Source: Acanthosoma haemorrhoidale (Eukaryota; Arthropoda; Insecta; Hemiptera; Acanthosomatidae). Taken from it: a DNA stretch of 64,000 bases. The translations under genes and the position numbers were made by a program. Of the stretch, positions 1 through 10,528 are shown piece after piece. The stretch covers positions 4,029,513 to 4,093,512 of the forward strand of contig OV884015.1 of the NCBI GenBank assembly GCA_930367205.1. Direction: 5' to 3'. Each line of letters begins with the position of its first letter. Position 1 is the stretch's first letter. The notes beneath the pieces are model-generated. The model was not told where the DNA came from. It did no database searches and was given only the letters and a program-made list of their open reading frames with translations.

Positions 1-52
1 TTATAAATTATGGAAATCAGTTTAGTCTACATAAATAAATCTTAATTAATAT
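1..52 (+). repeat. End of an interspersed repeat (family shared with 17.95 and 27.3 kb)
   Basis: The first about 50 bases match segments at 17,958-18,000 (same strand) and 27,300-27,345 (opposite strand). The shared core is a TTATAAATTATGGAAATCAG block followed by a 'gactacataaatgaatct'-like stretch. The window boundary cuts this copy, so its full extent is unknown. It is non-coding and is probably the end of a MITE or SINE-like element. Confidence 0.5.
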
Positions 53-2185
53 CATTATTATTATTAAACAATTAGTAAAGAAAAATTGTTTGATACTGAC
101 TAGATTTGAATTTCTACAATCGCTCGATTTTAGCGGTATTGGAGTGTGAATTTCACTTTACCTACTAATTTCCTACAACTTCACTAATAAGTTTGCTCTC
201 ATGAATGTTTTATTTTACATTTCCAATGCAAATATGGAAATTATTCAGCCCGATTATGCAATTTTGTATCAGAAACGCGATCTGATTTGCAATTTTCCCT
301 TCGACTGTTGCTCAATAGAAAACAATCGAACCAGGTAAAATGTTTAAAGTTTATCTGTACGGCTATAATACGCTGATATTTCCGGTATGATATTCCATAC
401 AGTCTACTCAGATGAAAATTAAATGGTACAATACAAAATATAATTTAACGATTATCGTTGACATTGATAGTAACGAAAATTGTGATTAATAAAATACAAC
501 TTTTTTGCCTACCCATGTCCTCACAATATTTTATTTTACTAAGAGCACGAGCGCTTTCATACCTTATTGTAAGTACGTCAAAATGTTTAATGTAAACATT
601 CCTTGAGTAAGAAAACAAATTACTACTATTTATGTGAAATTATTCACATAAATTTTGTATGTACGATTTTTATGTATTTATACTGATTTAATTATATTTT
701 ATTGTATCATATGTTGTAGTAGCGGATATTGACAGCTTAAGGCTGTTTTTAACAAGATACTGTGGGTATATTACAAAATTGTTTTGTTTCCCCTAATAGA
801 TACACTAATTTTCTAAACGTGGAAATAAAATGTGATGGGTGATTAATAATTGTTTGACTTGGTTGGCTTGCATAAGATACACTGACCTTGCCTGGTATCT
901 ATCTAGCCCAGTGGGTCATAGACCCTTGATGTTTACTCGGCATCAAGGGCTCTCGGGTGAGTGTGAGGGTTGTTCATTCACAACTGTGATGTGCACCTTT
1001 GGCCCTCTGTACAAACTATCAAATAATAATGATTAACATTCAATAAACAATCATCCATTCACAAAGCAATGTTCTGGAACATTCCATAGCTTTTGTCCAC
1101 ATTGCCCTAACCACTTTAGATAGCAACTTGTTTACTCATCGCGTAATTGCAGCAACTGTACGCTCATTTTGTATCCTTACAGTAAAATGACGATTCCGAA
1201 GAGTAATAAAAGGTCTTAACTTTTGCAGGATTGACGAGTAATTCGCGTCAGTCGAACGTTAAATCGAATTTAAATAAAAATGTATCAAACTTCAGATTAT
1301 GGTCCTGATATTAAACTTATCCTGTCCCACCATCGTCCACAGCCGAAGGACCTTCTGCTTTGTCAACTGATCACAAATTGAAGTGGTCACTTACAAAAAT
1401 TTAGATATTATTTATTTTATTTTACCAGCATGAATTACGTTATTGCATTTTTAAAAAGAAGAACCCCAAACTAATGCCAATTCAAATTTTAATTTTTAGA
1501 ATTGGGAATGTGTTTAATAAAAGATGTTTACTGTTTGAACATATTTATTCTGGTGGCCAAAAATTTAAAATGTCATTTATTAATTGATTGAACAAATTAT
1601 TACCGCTATTTCTGTTGTGCCATAAAAAATCACACAAATATGAGTCTATCAAACTTCTTCTTGTACCATGTTCTTGGTTGTTTCTTGCCTTTGCTTATGC
1701 CCATAGATTCAATTCGTTTTGTACGATTCACAGTACAATACTGGTAATTCATGGAAAATTACTGTTTTCCAAAAATGTCTTTTTTCTCAATCCAAAGGTT
1801 TCTTTGCAGCCTCTCACGTTGCATCTCCATCTATCCTTTTCGCATGGATAAAGTTTCATTTGATGGTCTTTAGAACACATTTTTTCACTTAAAATATCCT
1901 CTTAGATTGAAGAAACAAAACCGTTTTTTTTCCTTCATATCTACTTCAGCAGTTAAATCAAATAACGGCGTGATGTTTTCCTTCAGGATCACAAAACTAA
2001 ACTGAAATATTATCAGGTACCAAGGTTCACTAAGACGGGTCAAAGTAAACATAAATATAGATAAAAACATTACAGGAGAAGTCAAAGGTGGCAGAATAAC
2101 CAAAACAATGCTAGATATCTGTGGGGTCCTTATTCCCAAAAAGACCCTCTTTTGCTTCGAATTAAAGATTCACATCGTTGTTTCA
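53..2185. other. AT-rich intergenic stretch, no gene seen
   Basis: This stretch has only short, unrelated open frames and AT-rich low-complexity sequence. None of the open frames (for example at 839-1,036, 1,588-1,851 and 1,885-2,139) resembles a known family, and none shows codon bias different from the background. A poly(G) run lies at about 2,197-2,210, next to the Tc1-like remnant. Confidence 0.6.
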
Positions 2186-2189
2186 TAGC

Positions 2190-2852
2190 CCTTTAGGGGG
2201 GGGGGGGGCTTGTAAGGCACGAAATGTAATGTTGGAGCCCATTCCTCAACTAACGCATCTGCAACTTCATCCAAGTTATCTGGAGTAAGGGGACGCATGC
2301 GTAACTTTGGAGTATATCCCAAACATGCTCAATCAGATTCATGTCGGGTCAATACAGACGCGTGATCTCTTGTTCCTCTTAGTACCTACCTCTACCACCT
2401 TTGCTCTATGAGGTCGAGCATTATCATCAACAGATGATGAATGAAGTTTTCCCCGATTACTTGTGATAAAGAGAAAATAACAGACCTTATGACATTTGCC
2501 AGGGATCTTTGTGCGGTCTCGTGCTCATTCTTGAACAATATCAAATTAGTTTTTTTATTACTCCATATCCCTTTCCTATCCCTTTCATATCCCCCGGCCT
2601 TTCCGCCAGCTTGCTGGGGGATTGGCTTCGGGGGCGGGGGGGGGGCTCCTGGGCTGAATCGGTATGTATATAGGTATGAATGGACTGTATATAGGTATGA
2701 ATGGAATTGTATATAAGGTATGAATGATCTCTCAGCACAATTATTAATGCTGGAAAAGGCAAATTGTAATTTTTTCAATAAAGATTTCAATCAAGAAATC
2801 CATATCCCTGCCCAGACCATTATTATTGAACCTCCTCCATTGAATATATAAG
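2190..2852 (-). pseudogene. Tc1-like transposase, C-terminal part (split by R1 copy A)
   Basis: Read on the minus strand, this is the downstream half of a Tc1/mariner-superfamily transposase. Such enzymes cut and paste DNA transposons in the nucleus with a DDE catalytic triad. Around 2,795-2,842 it encodes a GGGSIIMVWAGI block, typical of the middle of Tc1 transposases. Around 2,411-2,430 it encodes DDNARPH, which holds the second catalytic Asp. At about 2,325-2,350 there is a PDMNLIEHVWD block with the catalytic Glu. Stops and frameshifts separate these blocks, and about 2,560-2,760 is a GC-rich low-complexity insertion that does not belong to the gene. The missing N-terminal half is found in the same orientation at 8,833-9,329, on the other side of R1 copy A. 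I could not find the terminal inverted repeat. The family assignment rests on several ordered motifs. Confidence 0.78.
2560..2720. repeat. GC-rich low-complexity insertion with short tandem repeats
   Basis: This segment interrupts the Tc1-like remnant. It holds a polypyrimidine stretch, a G-rich run at about 2,630-2,645, and roughly three copies of a 20-21 bp unit containing GGTATGAATGGA and TGTATATA (about 2,660-2,720). It is probably simple-repeat expansion. Confidence 0.5.
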
Positions 2853-2866
2853 ACTGTGCTGGTATA

Positions 2867-2868
<2 letters not shown>
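2853..2868. repeat. Left target-site duplication of R1 copy A
   Basis: The 16 bases ending in GGTATACC lie directly against the poly(T) tract. They match 8,819-8,832 at the other end of the element except for a short internal indel and substitution (GTGCTGG against GTTGG). The sequence itself belongs to the interrupted Tc1-like transposase. Confidence 0.75.

Positions 2869-2896
<28 letters not shown>
2869..2896 (-). other. Poly(A) tail of R1 copy A (poly(T) on the plus strand)
   Basis: An uninterrupted run of 28 T lies between the left target-site duplication and the 3'UTR. It is the reverse-transcribed poly(A) tail. Its good preservation suggests a fairly recent insertion. Confidence 0.9.
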
Positions 2897-2900
<4 letters not shown>

Positions 2901-3325
2901 ATCCCTGGGCTTTTGGCCCACATGGGGAATCCTCATGGCCCGTGAAGCGGGCGCATGGGTCTGCTCGTCGACTATGGTGCGCGTATTCCGTGCAATGGGT
3001 CTTTGCATCGGTCAACGCACCTTGGGTTTTTCTGATCTAACATTTTATTTCATAAAATCAACAGTACAAAAAACAACAAAAATTATCGTACTCCAACAGA
3101 GGAGTGAAAATAAACAGGAAACAGTCCTTGTCCACTCTGGGACTAGCAGCAACAAAACAAAAACTATATACATAAAAAGAAAACAAAACGAAGCCTACTA
3201 TTTACAATTTTCTTACTTACTAACTTATGCTATATTTACAGTTCCTACATACTTATATTTACATCCTTACAGCTACCCTAACTAACTTATTTACTATATA
3301 TACATGGGGGTGTATCCTCTAGACC
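2897..3325 (-). other. 3'UTR of R1 copy A
   Basis: This non-coding region lies between the expected ORF2 stop (3,326-3,328) and the poly(A) tail. It aligns well with 42,186-42,634 of copy B, including the block around 2,960-3,030 that also ends copy C (12,205-12,252). The 3' half is AT-rich. 3'UTRs of this clade usually contain the RNA recognised by the reverse transcriptase. Confidence 0.8.
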
Positions 3326-6300
3326 CTACTCTAAGTTTACAGTGACTATCTCCCCATCCGGCGGTACAACGCTGGCTTCGCCTGCAGGGTCTCGATGAGG
3401 AAGAAGCCCCACCGCCCACCAGATTGCCCCGGGAAATGGTAAAGTGTCCGGGCCCTTGCAGATCCACCCAACACCCTACAAACTCGCGGAAGGCGGTGTA
3501 ATTAGTTTCGCTACTGACCAGCTCCGGCAGGTCTTCCTCTCCCAGGGTATAGGCCCCTATCTTCCTTAGCAGTCGTGCTCTTGCCGGCACCAGTGCGTGG
3601 CACGTGAGCACCACGTGCTCCGCCGTGTCTTCAAGCCCGCAGTGAGGACAGTTCCTGTTTGGGGCCCTCTTCATGTCAAACAGCCTGGATCTGAAGCCCC
3701 CGTGTCCCGAAAGCACCTGAGACGCCCAGTAGTCCGGGGAGACCCATTTCGCCCTCAGCCTGGCCTGGACTGAGGGGAAGTACCTCTTTAGGGTGCTCCC
3801 CTTCGTCGTGGTCAACCACCTATTGTTCCATTCCTCTTCAGTCCATTCTCTGATGAGGGCCTTCCACCTACCCGGCTGTTCTTCTATTTTTTCTCGGAGG
3901 GAGAGTGGGAGTTCTTCCATAAGCCCTCTCTTTATCTTGGTCCTTAGGCGCTGCTCCTGGAGGACAAGATCCACCGGCACCGCGGCTGCCAGCACCTCCA
4001 CTGCCTCGAAGGATATGGTCCGGTATGTCCTTATGACCCTGATCAACGCCGCTCTCTGGATTCTTCGAAGATCGTGCGTCTGGCCTTTGTTAAGATGCGC
4101 CGACCATGACTGCGACGCATACCTTATGGTCCCTAATATGACCGCCTAGTAGAGGGTCCTGGAGACTGGGAATTTTACACCCCACATTGCTCCCCCTATC
4201 CTCGCAAAGTTATTGGCGACAGCTGTCACTCTGTCGCCAAGGTATTTTATGTGGGGTGAGAGGCTAAGGCGTTTTCCTAGTCTCACACCCAGGTACGTCA
4301 CCTCCGCGCCCACAGCAATCCTTCTTCCTCCGCCAAGGTCCAGCCTCATCGGGTGGGCACGGTCAATTTTTCCTCTAACCAGGGTGACAGTGGTCTTTTC
4401 CACAGCCATGGTCATCTTCATGCTGGTGCACCACCGCTCAACGACGCTTGCACAGGCGCACGATCTTCTCATCACCTCTGCTCTCGAGTTCCCCGCGATA
4501 GTAGTCGCAAGGTCGTCAACGTATGCTACCGCGGGGAAACCATTTTCCTCCAGGGTCACAAGGACTTTGTTGAAGACTATCTTCCAGAGGGCAGGACCCA
4601 GCACTGAGCCTTGGAGGCACCCTCGCTCCACTGGTGATTCCACCCCATACGCCTCTCCACACCGGGGTAGGGCCACCACACCCTGTCAAAGGCGGAGGAA
4701 ATGTCAAAGGTCATCACCAGCACAAACTTGGAGCGAGTAGCTTCCACGTACTCCCTAATCCTCTCCAAGAGGTCAGCCGTGCACCTGCCCTTACAGGATC
4801 CAAACTGCCGTGCGTGGTCTGCTCTCTGGAATACCTCCCGCATCGCCGTATACATCAGCCGCTCCAGGACTTTGCTCATGACGGGTAGGAGACTGATAGG
4901 CCTATAGCTTTTGATGGCCGTCATGTCCCGATCCACGCCTTTGGGGATGAGGCGAAGCTCAGCTCTCTCCCAGCTCCTTGGAAACTCCCCCTGGTCGAGA
5001 CATGCGTTCATGATGTCGAGCAGTCTCCTCTCGACCAGTGGACACGACGCCTTCAGCATAGCTGCGTCAATTTCGTCCAGTCCTGGAGCCCTCCCTATCC
5101 TCTGCTTCTGAACGGTGATGCGGAGGTCCCATATATCCCATGGTGGGGACAGGTAGGTCCGTACCTGGGGGGGGGGGCTTGGGTCGCCTCCCGCACCCAG
5201 CTATCTTTGGCGGAGTCGTTTGCCACTTCGTCCCTGGGGTATGTCGCCTCAATGTAGAACCTGGCGGCCTCTTCCGGGGAGGTGGCCTGCTGATCGCCGC
5301 TCTTCAGTGCAGCGAGTACCTTGCACTGGCCACCTCTGGCCATTGCCACTCGATACGGGATACCCCAGGGATTCTTCTCCGACTCCCTCTGCACGTACTC
5401 GTCCCAAGTTTCCCTCCGGGTTCTCCCGATCTCTTTCTTATATCTATTGTTCATCGCCCTGTACTGGGCCCGGAGGGCTTCTCGGACCTGCTCATTCCTA
5501 CTCCTTTGGTACTTTGCCTAGCCTTGTAGAGCTGTCTCTTGGCCTGTGTTAAGGCGGGCGTCCACCATGGGTTGCTCCTTTGTCTAGCCTTCCTACGCTG
5601 GAGGGTAGCTTCTGCTCCGTCCCGCATGACATCTGTGAGGGACGCAACTCTCTCCCTTACGCCCTCCGGTAACTCGGGATCATCCCCTCGGAGGGCCCAC
5701 TCGTCGTCCACTAGCCTACCCTCCAGTTCTGCGACATATGAAGACCACCCAACTCCTCGGGTAATGTATCCTCGGGGGTTATTCTCGGCGTTATCGGACC
5801 CCGCTGCCGCCTCAAAGGAAATTGAATTGTGGTCGCTGCTGGTTTAGGATGATACCCTGTGGTTTCTGACCCTGCCTGCAAGGGAAATCGAGGGCATAGT
5901 TACATCAATCCAGCTGGAGCCCTGCGCCCCCACGAACGTTGGCGGGCCCTGGGCGCTGTTGTGGACGATGAAGTTGTAGGCAGCCACGAAGTCTGCGACC
6001 TTCACTCCCCTTCTATTGGTGTGGTTTGACCCTCACGCGGTATGCCAAGCGATGGTGTCGGCTCCTACTATCTCGTCTCGACCACCCCTCTCCCGGATTC
6101 CTGCTGCTAGAAAATCTAGCATATCTGTCGGGTCCTCATCCGTTGGGAGGTATAGAGAGGAGACAACCAACTTCCTCTCCCCCCACCCCAGGTAACTTGT
6201 CGCCAAATCCTCCCGGCTATACTGGTTTAGGGACATCACGTCCAGCTTGGGGTTGCATACTATTACTGCCGCCCTGGGCCTCCTCCCTTCGCTGCCCATC

Positions 6301-6464
6301 GCGATAACCCTGCACGTAGATCCAAAACCAGCTACTTTGTTCCTTTGGCAGTACGGTTCCTGGACCAGCATGACATCGTATCTACGAGTGAGGGCCGACA
6401 ACTCCGTAGAGACCGTCCTGCTCTTGGCCATATTGACCTGTATTATTTTCAACTGTCTATTCAT
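3326..6464 (-). pseudogene. R1-clade ORF2 (endonuclease / reverse transcriptase), copy A, broken
   Basis: ORF2 would make the enzyme that nicks the target and copies element RNA into DNA. The N-terminal APE-type endonuclease spans 6,033-6,464, starting LKIIQVNMAKS, with the QEPY motif. It ends at an in-frame TGA replacing the Trp seen in copy B after AWHTA. In the same motif copy A reads GADTIAWH, where the family has Asp-x-Asn. Reverse transcriptase pieces follow: fingers at about 5,095-5,454, palm with FDISSAFDRVWW at 4,577-5,059, and the YVDD active site at 4,511-4,529. About 95-100 bp present in copy B are deleted between FDISSAFD and the GEAY block. The C-terminal knuckle CPHC..H..C lies in 3,294-4,046. 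At least four frame changes are needed to read it. The start ATG (6,462-6,464) overlaps the ORF1 stop. Confidence 0.9.
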
Positions 6465-8216
6465 ACTTGGTCCGTTTCAGAAGGCCCTCCACCTCCTTAA
6501 AAAGCTGCGGACACTCCGTGGCTCCTAACGGGTGCTTTGTGGCTTTTTCAGGACACCCTGCCCTAATACACCCAGCACATCTGGGTCCATCCTCTTTTCG
6601 GGGGCAGGCATCTGCTGTATGCCCCTCCCCCGCACACCATCTGCAAGTCGTTTGTGTCGCCTTGCGCGTGGCCCTGGTATGGCCGTACCTTTGGCACGTT
6701 AAACACCTGGGGGCGTCCAAGTAGTCCTTTACCCCTATCCGGTGCCATCCCCCTTGCCGGTGCCATCCGGACCCACACGTCAGCCTTTAATAGGCCAAAC
6801 CTAACATCCGGGGTTGTTTCTACCACCCAGTTTGTGAACACGGGGTCTCGGGTAGCCCCCACCTCATACACTATCCTAAGGGCCCTTCCCTTCTGTTCCC
6901 CTGAGAAGCCCTTAAAGTGGGGGTCAATTTTGGTCAGGGCCTTCCAAACCTCAATGGTTAGGTCCTCCTTCTTCCACGTCCTGGGGACACCCCTGAGTAG
7001 TAGCCTCGGTCCTCTCCTCTCAGCTAACCTCGACGTCAGCCCCACTGTTTTCGTCGACTCACTGATTTTTAGGGCGTCGTCCATACTTGGGGCCTCGACC
7101 AAAATCCCCCCAGCCCTAGTTCCCCTCACCACTCTGGCAGTGCTATTAGGGTCCTTTTCCGGCATCCTTCCCATTATTTCCTCCATGTTTCCTTTTATGG
7201 TGACATATGTTTTCCTGATCGTTTCCGCGGAGGACCTGTCGTTGGGCAGATTGGCTACCAGTGTCGTTATGTTGGTCTTCACGGCCTCCGGAGTTGGTGC
7301 TTTCTTCGTCCTTCTCTTCCTCCGGACTTCCCTAAAGGCACCCTCGTCTTCTGTCACTTCAGTAGGTGCCTCAGTTCCCTCTGTCGCCTTCCCAATGACT
7401 TCCCTTATTGCTCTTCGCCTTTCCCTGGCAAGCCCCACAGCAGGGCTTGCTAGCACTTGCGCCCAACTTCTCCCCGGCATCCCACTGGGTCCTGCACCCT
7501 TTGTTCTTGGAGTCGTGGCAGCTCCCTCTGACGATTTTCCAGCCTTCGCCTCTCCTATCTCTTTACCTAGGGTTTCTAACCTATCCTCTATTGCCTTGGT
7601 GTCCTCCTCCAGCATGGCAATGGATTGTCCAACCACGGCCTCTGTTACGCATTCTCCCACACGTACCGCTATCGCCTGGATGAGCCCGTCGTCGTTGGTT
7701 ATGGCCTGGGTAGCCCGGGCTATCGCCGCATCCAGTAGGTGGTCCACTTGTTCCTTGCTCATTCTCGGACTTCGCGGTGCTTCTGGGACTGGTGCTTTCC
7801 CCTTCTCCTTTACCGTATCTAGAATCATGGTGGCAATTTCCGCGGGTGTGCGCACCATGGTTAGGAGTCTCTCATTTTCGATTATCACCTTGCCTATATC
7901 GTCCACTAGCCCACCAACGTGGAACATAATGAAATCCAGGTTTTTTTCTTGACACCTTCTTGTCCTTCAGTTCGGCGATATAGTTGGCGAGGGTGTTTCT
8001 TGTCTTCGTGGCTTTCTCGAGGGTTGGCAATTTGGGTTCGAAGGCGGGGAAGTCACCCCCCTCCTCAGTCCTCTTCCTCTTGGGCCGTCCCTCCCTCTCA
8101 CTCACATCAGGAAGTGAGAAACACCGGGGAACTTCACTTCCCTGACCCCCGTCCGAAGTCGCCCCAGGGGACCTATTACCTTCTTCCTCATTGAGGGAAT
8201 CCCTACTCCCTGGCAT
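6457..8216 (-). pseudogene. R1-clade ORF1 (gag-like, zinc knuckles), copy A, broken
   Basis: ORF1 proteins of this clade bind element RNA and form the ribonucleoprotein. I take the start at 8,216 (MPGSRDSL), because copy B has the same start at 46,928. The N-terminal part is charged and low in complexity (8,216 to about 7,925). A frameshift near 7,925 follows, then a 454-residue open segment (7,927-6,563) with a helical middle. A second frameshift near 6,740-6,760 lies at a local duplication of 'ccttgccggtgccatcc'. The C-terminus (6,457-6,720) carries three Cys knuckles. In the first one (CLTC..H..R) the last Cys has become Arg, whereas copy B keeps Cys. The second (CRWC..H..C) is intact. The stop TAG overlaps the ORF2 ATG by 8 nt. 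The element is not functional as it stands. Confidence 0.88.
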
Positions 8217-8818
8217 TCTCTAGAGGATACAACAAAAGAAATTTATACAAATAATTATTTCCACCTCCAGAAGGGGGTGAAAAAAAGCAAAATATCACCT
8301 TAGGAGCTAACTTATCTCCTGAACCACATATCCAGCAACCTTTCTTATAGGAAGAAAGTTGCTCCACCCGATCTGAACTACCGGAAGGAAAAAAAAATTT
8401 TCGATTTGGGCAAAATCTTGTTTTCCCGCCAAATGTTTTTTTCCGGGAAATGTCAGATCTACAAAGTGATTCACAAATCTAGCTCCTTGTACACCTTCTA
8501 CAAAACTGGCCGAAAAAAATCCGGCAAAAGTCACTCCCAACACACTCAAAAAGTCAAAAACCAAAAAAAAACACAAGTTCTTCAAAAAAAAAAAATAAAA
8601 ATTTTTTTAAGTCCGGAGACCTGGAGGGTCAGGACTTAAAAAAAAATTAAAGTAAAACTACCTCAGTCCTCAGTTGAGGAGCAAGACTTATTTCACGTCT
8701 GCTCTCCTCGGCTGCTCGTCAGACACTGCCCTCTGGAAATCTATGAAAAGTGGTGGGAGTAATCCGCAGGAGCGATCGACACAGGTCCTCTCTCTTCAAA
8801 GGTTGGAGCCATACTGGT
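8217..8818 (-). other. 5'UTR of R1 copy A
   Basis: About 600 bp lie between the ORF1 start and the 5' end of the element and align with 46,929-47,512 of copy B. The sequence is poor in open frames. It includes A/T-rich homopolymer tracts (about 8,580-8,650) and a conserved terminal 90 bp ending 'ggttggagccatac' on the plus strand. An internal promoter is expected here, because elements of this type are transcribed from their own 5' end, but I see no diagnostic motif. Confidence 0.75.
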
Positions 8819-8832
8819 ACTGTTGGTATACC
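8819..8832. repeat. Right target-site duplication of R1 copy A
   Basis: ACTGTTGGTATACC matches the left repeat at 2,853-2,868. Four extra bases (TGGT, 8,815-8,818) separate it from the end shared with copy B ('...gagccatac'). They may be non-templated bases added at the 5' junction. Confidence 0.72.
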
Positions 8833-9329
8833 TGCATTAAATCGCTAGTTTCTCTCCACGCTCATGATGATGATAATGAAGAACTAATTTCGATTCGTCA
8901 GTAAATACACCATGTTCCCAGTCCTCATGTCCACCAATAAACTTGTTAACGTCCTGCGCTCTGTTTTCTTGTTATAAAACCCTCCTCGATAGTTTTCTTG
9001 CACTCAAATCGACTTTGCGGAGTCGGTTTCGAACTGTTTCGAGTTGAAAGACGCGGTCCCCTGTTGCGTCCTCAAAAGCGCTTTGCAGTAGTCTAGCTGT
9101 TGAATCTCGTATCCTAGTGGTCTGGGATTTTCAAATATCGGTCCTACTGAAGGGTAAGTTTTCGAACTCGGCCTCCTCCATGAGTCTATGAGCAGTACCT
9201 GTTCCCTGGCATCGTGACCAGGCTCTTCCGATGACTGTGTGAGAGCAACCAAGTCTTGCTTCAGTGGCCTAACTTGAAAAGAGCCAAAACCATTCTTAGT
9301 TCTTCAACTGTAAGACTTCGTAAAGCCAT
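8833..9329 (-). pseudogene. Tc1-like transposase, N-terminal part (split by R1 copy A)
   Basis: This is the upstream half of the transposase whose C-terminal half is at 2,190-2,852. A start ATG at 9,327-9,329 opens MALRSLTVEELRMVLALF, a typical N-terminal helix-turn-helix opening. A GGGRVRKLTL block and a second DNA-binding segment follow, both broken by many stops. The first catalytic Asp lies in TDES at about 8,888-8,905, after DWEHGVF. It then reads into the target-site duplication. Stops occur about every 20-30 codons, so this is an old remnant. The split halves are in the right order and orientation to be a single gene before R1 copy A inserted. Confidence 0.75.
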
Positions 9330-9865
9330 TTAAAAAAGCTGCGCTGGTTAAATGAGTAGTGATAGTAAAAGAAAAATATTGATTTCTTCAGGTGATTAAA
9401 TTCAGATTAAATCCCGATTCCTCATATAGATTAATATTAAGACAAGATTGCAAGGGACAACTCGTAAAGTAATAGTTTATTTTAAACTGGAACAAAATTT
9501 AAATCGTGCTGTTAAAATATAATAAGTGGTCTAGTTGAATTTGTGAGCGGTTTAGTTTCTTAAATTTTATTTTTAAAAATTAGAGGAGAGATACTTGCTA
9601 GTTGTTTGAGTCAAAGTGATTGTTGGAGAAGGTGACTGCGTGAAAGTTACAAGCTAACTTTTACTTTTAAAACTGCGCCTTCTTCATTTTAGCAACAACT
9701 TACTCCTTTCTGAACATTCTAGAATACGCGTGTGCTCTGGGAAGTAAAATAATGTCTATAATTTTCTTTCTAGATTATATGGACATGAGTGTGATATAAA
9801 GCTGAGATGCGAACAGGACGTAAGGATGTTGATAGATAGTTGTTAAGGTTACCAACACAGGTTCA
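9330..9865. other. Intergenic stretch between the Tc1 and mariner remnants
   Basis: AT-rich sequence with no recognisable coding segment. Terminal inverted repeats of the flanking transposons may lie here, but I could not pair them. Confidence 0.5.
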
Positions 9866-10528
9866 TTATAAGCAATGAGATTTTAAATCTTGTATATTAT
9901 CAGTCAAATATCTTCCATTCTGTTCGATGACCTTTAGCAATCTTTCTAGTAACTTTATGATCCCGTGTTCATTGAGTTCATTGAGGTCATTCTGGTCCTT
10001 ATCAGCAAAAAACTCAACCAAGTGCGATGTGAGGTCATCGTTATTACTAAAATTTTTACCATTTAACAAGTTTTGTAAACTTCGAAATAAATGATAATCC
10101 GATGGTGCAAGGTCGGGGCTGTAAGGGGGGTGTGACATCACTTCCCAACCAAGCTCTAATAGTTTCGTACGTGTTGCTAAAGATGTGTGAGGCCTCGCAT
10201 TGTCATGGCGGAACCCAAATATCAAGCTTCTTAACAAGTCCAAGACGTCTTATATGATTTTCAATTGTTGTGTGTAATATATTTAACTGTTCTGCAATCT
10301 CTCGCACAGTTATATGACGATTTGATTCAATTATGGCTTTCATTTTGTCATCATCGACTTCAGAAGGTCGACCAGAACGAATTTTGCTAACTAATTCTGG
10401 CACGTGCGTTCTGTTGAACAATCAACACCATAAACTTCACATATCTTTTTGCGAGCCTCAGCCGCTTTCTTGCCTTTATGAAAAAATAAAATTAAAATGT
10501 GTCGAAAATGCTTATTTTTGCACTCCAT
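9866..10528 (-). pseudogene. mariner transposase, internally deleted
   Basis: This is a Tc1/mariner-superfamily transposase remnant on the minus strand, similar to the irritans-type mariners (the group that includes the human SETMAR transposase domain). The start at 10,526-10,528 opens MECKNKHFRHILILFF, the first helix-turn-helix. A TAG follows TCQN where mariners have Trp. After it come GRPSEVDDD, the second helix-turn-helix (HITVREIAEQL) and the linker VKKLDIWVP. The sequence then jumps directly to HDNARPHTSLATRTKLLELG and HPPYSPDLAPSDYHLF. The middle third, including the first catalytic Asp, is deleted and the frame changes at the junction (about 10,205-10,220). The second Asp (HDN) and third Asp (PSDYH, D34D) remain. 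Full-length mariner transposases have about 340-350 residues. Confidence 0.88.

Larger units (their letters stand above)
2869..8818 (-). mobile_element. R1-clade non-LTR retrotransposon, copy A (nearly full length, defective)
   Basis: This is an autonomous-type LINE on the minus strand. From its 5' end (high coordinate) it has a 5'UTR, ORF1 (gag-like with zinc knuckles), ORF2 (endonuclease, reverse transcriptase, C-terminal CCHC), a 3'UTR and a 28-nt poly(T) tract at 2,869-2,896, which is the poly(A) tail on the coding strand. Imperfect 14-16 bp direct repeats flank it (2,853-2,868 and 8,819-8,832), as expected from target-primed reverse transcription. It sits inside a Tc1-like transposase remnant, not in ribosomal DNA, although classical R1 elements insert in 28S rRNA genes. 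It is clearly more GC-rich than its surroundings. Both ORFs carry frameshifts, stops and a deletion in the reverse transcriptase, so it cannot move on its own. Copy B (42,168-47,512), copy C (11,154-12,252) and the fragment at 56.6-56.9 kb are relatives. Confidence 0.93.

Noticed and set aside
6654..7952. Long plus-strand open frame of 432 codons opposite R1 ORF1 of copy A
   Set aside because: It is the antisense of the GC-rich ORF1. The real frame has zinc knuckles and matches copy B protein; the plus-strand translation is low-complexity Ser/Leu/Pro.
2869..8818. Classical 28S-rDNA R1 insertion
   Set aside because: The flanks are a Tc1-like transposase (copy A) and AT-rich unique DNA (copy B), with no 28S sequence on either side.
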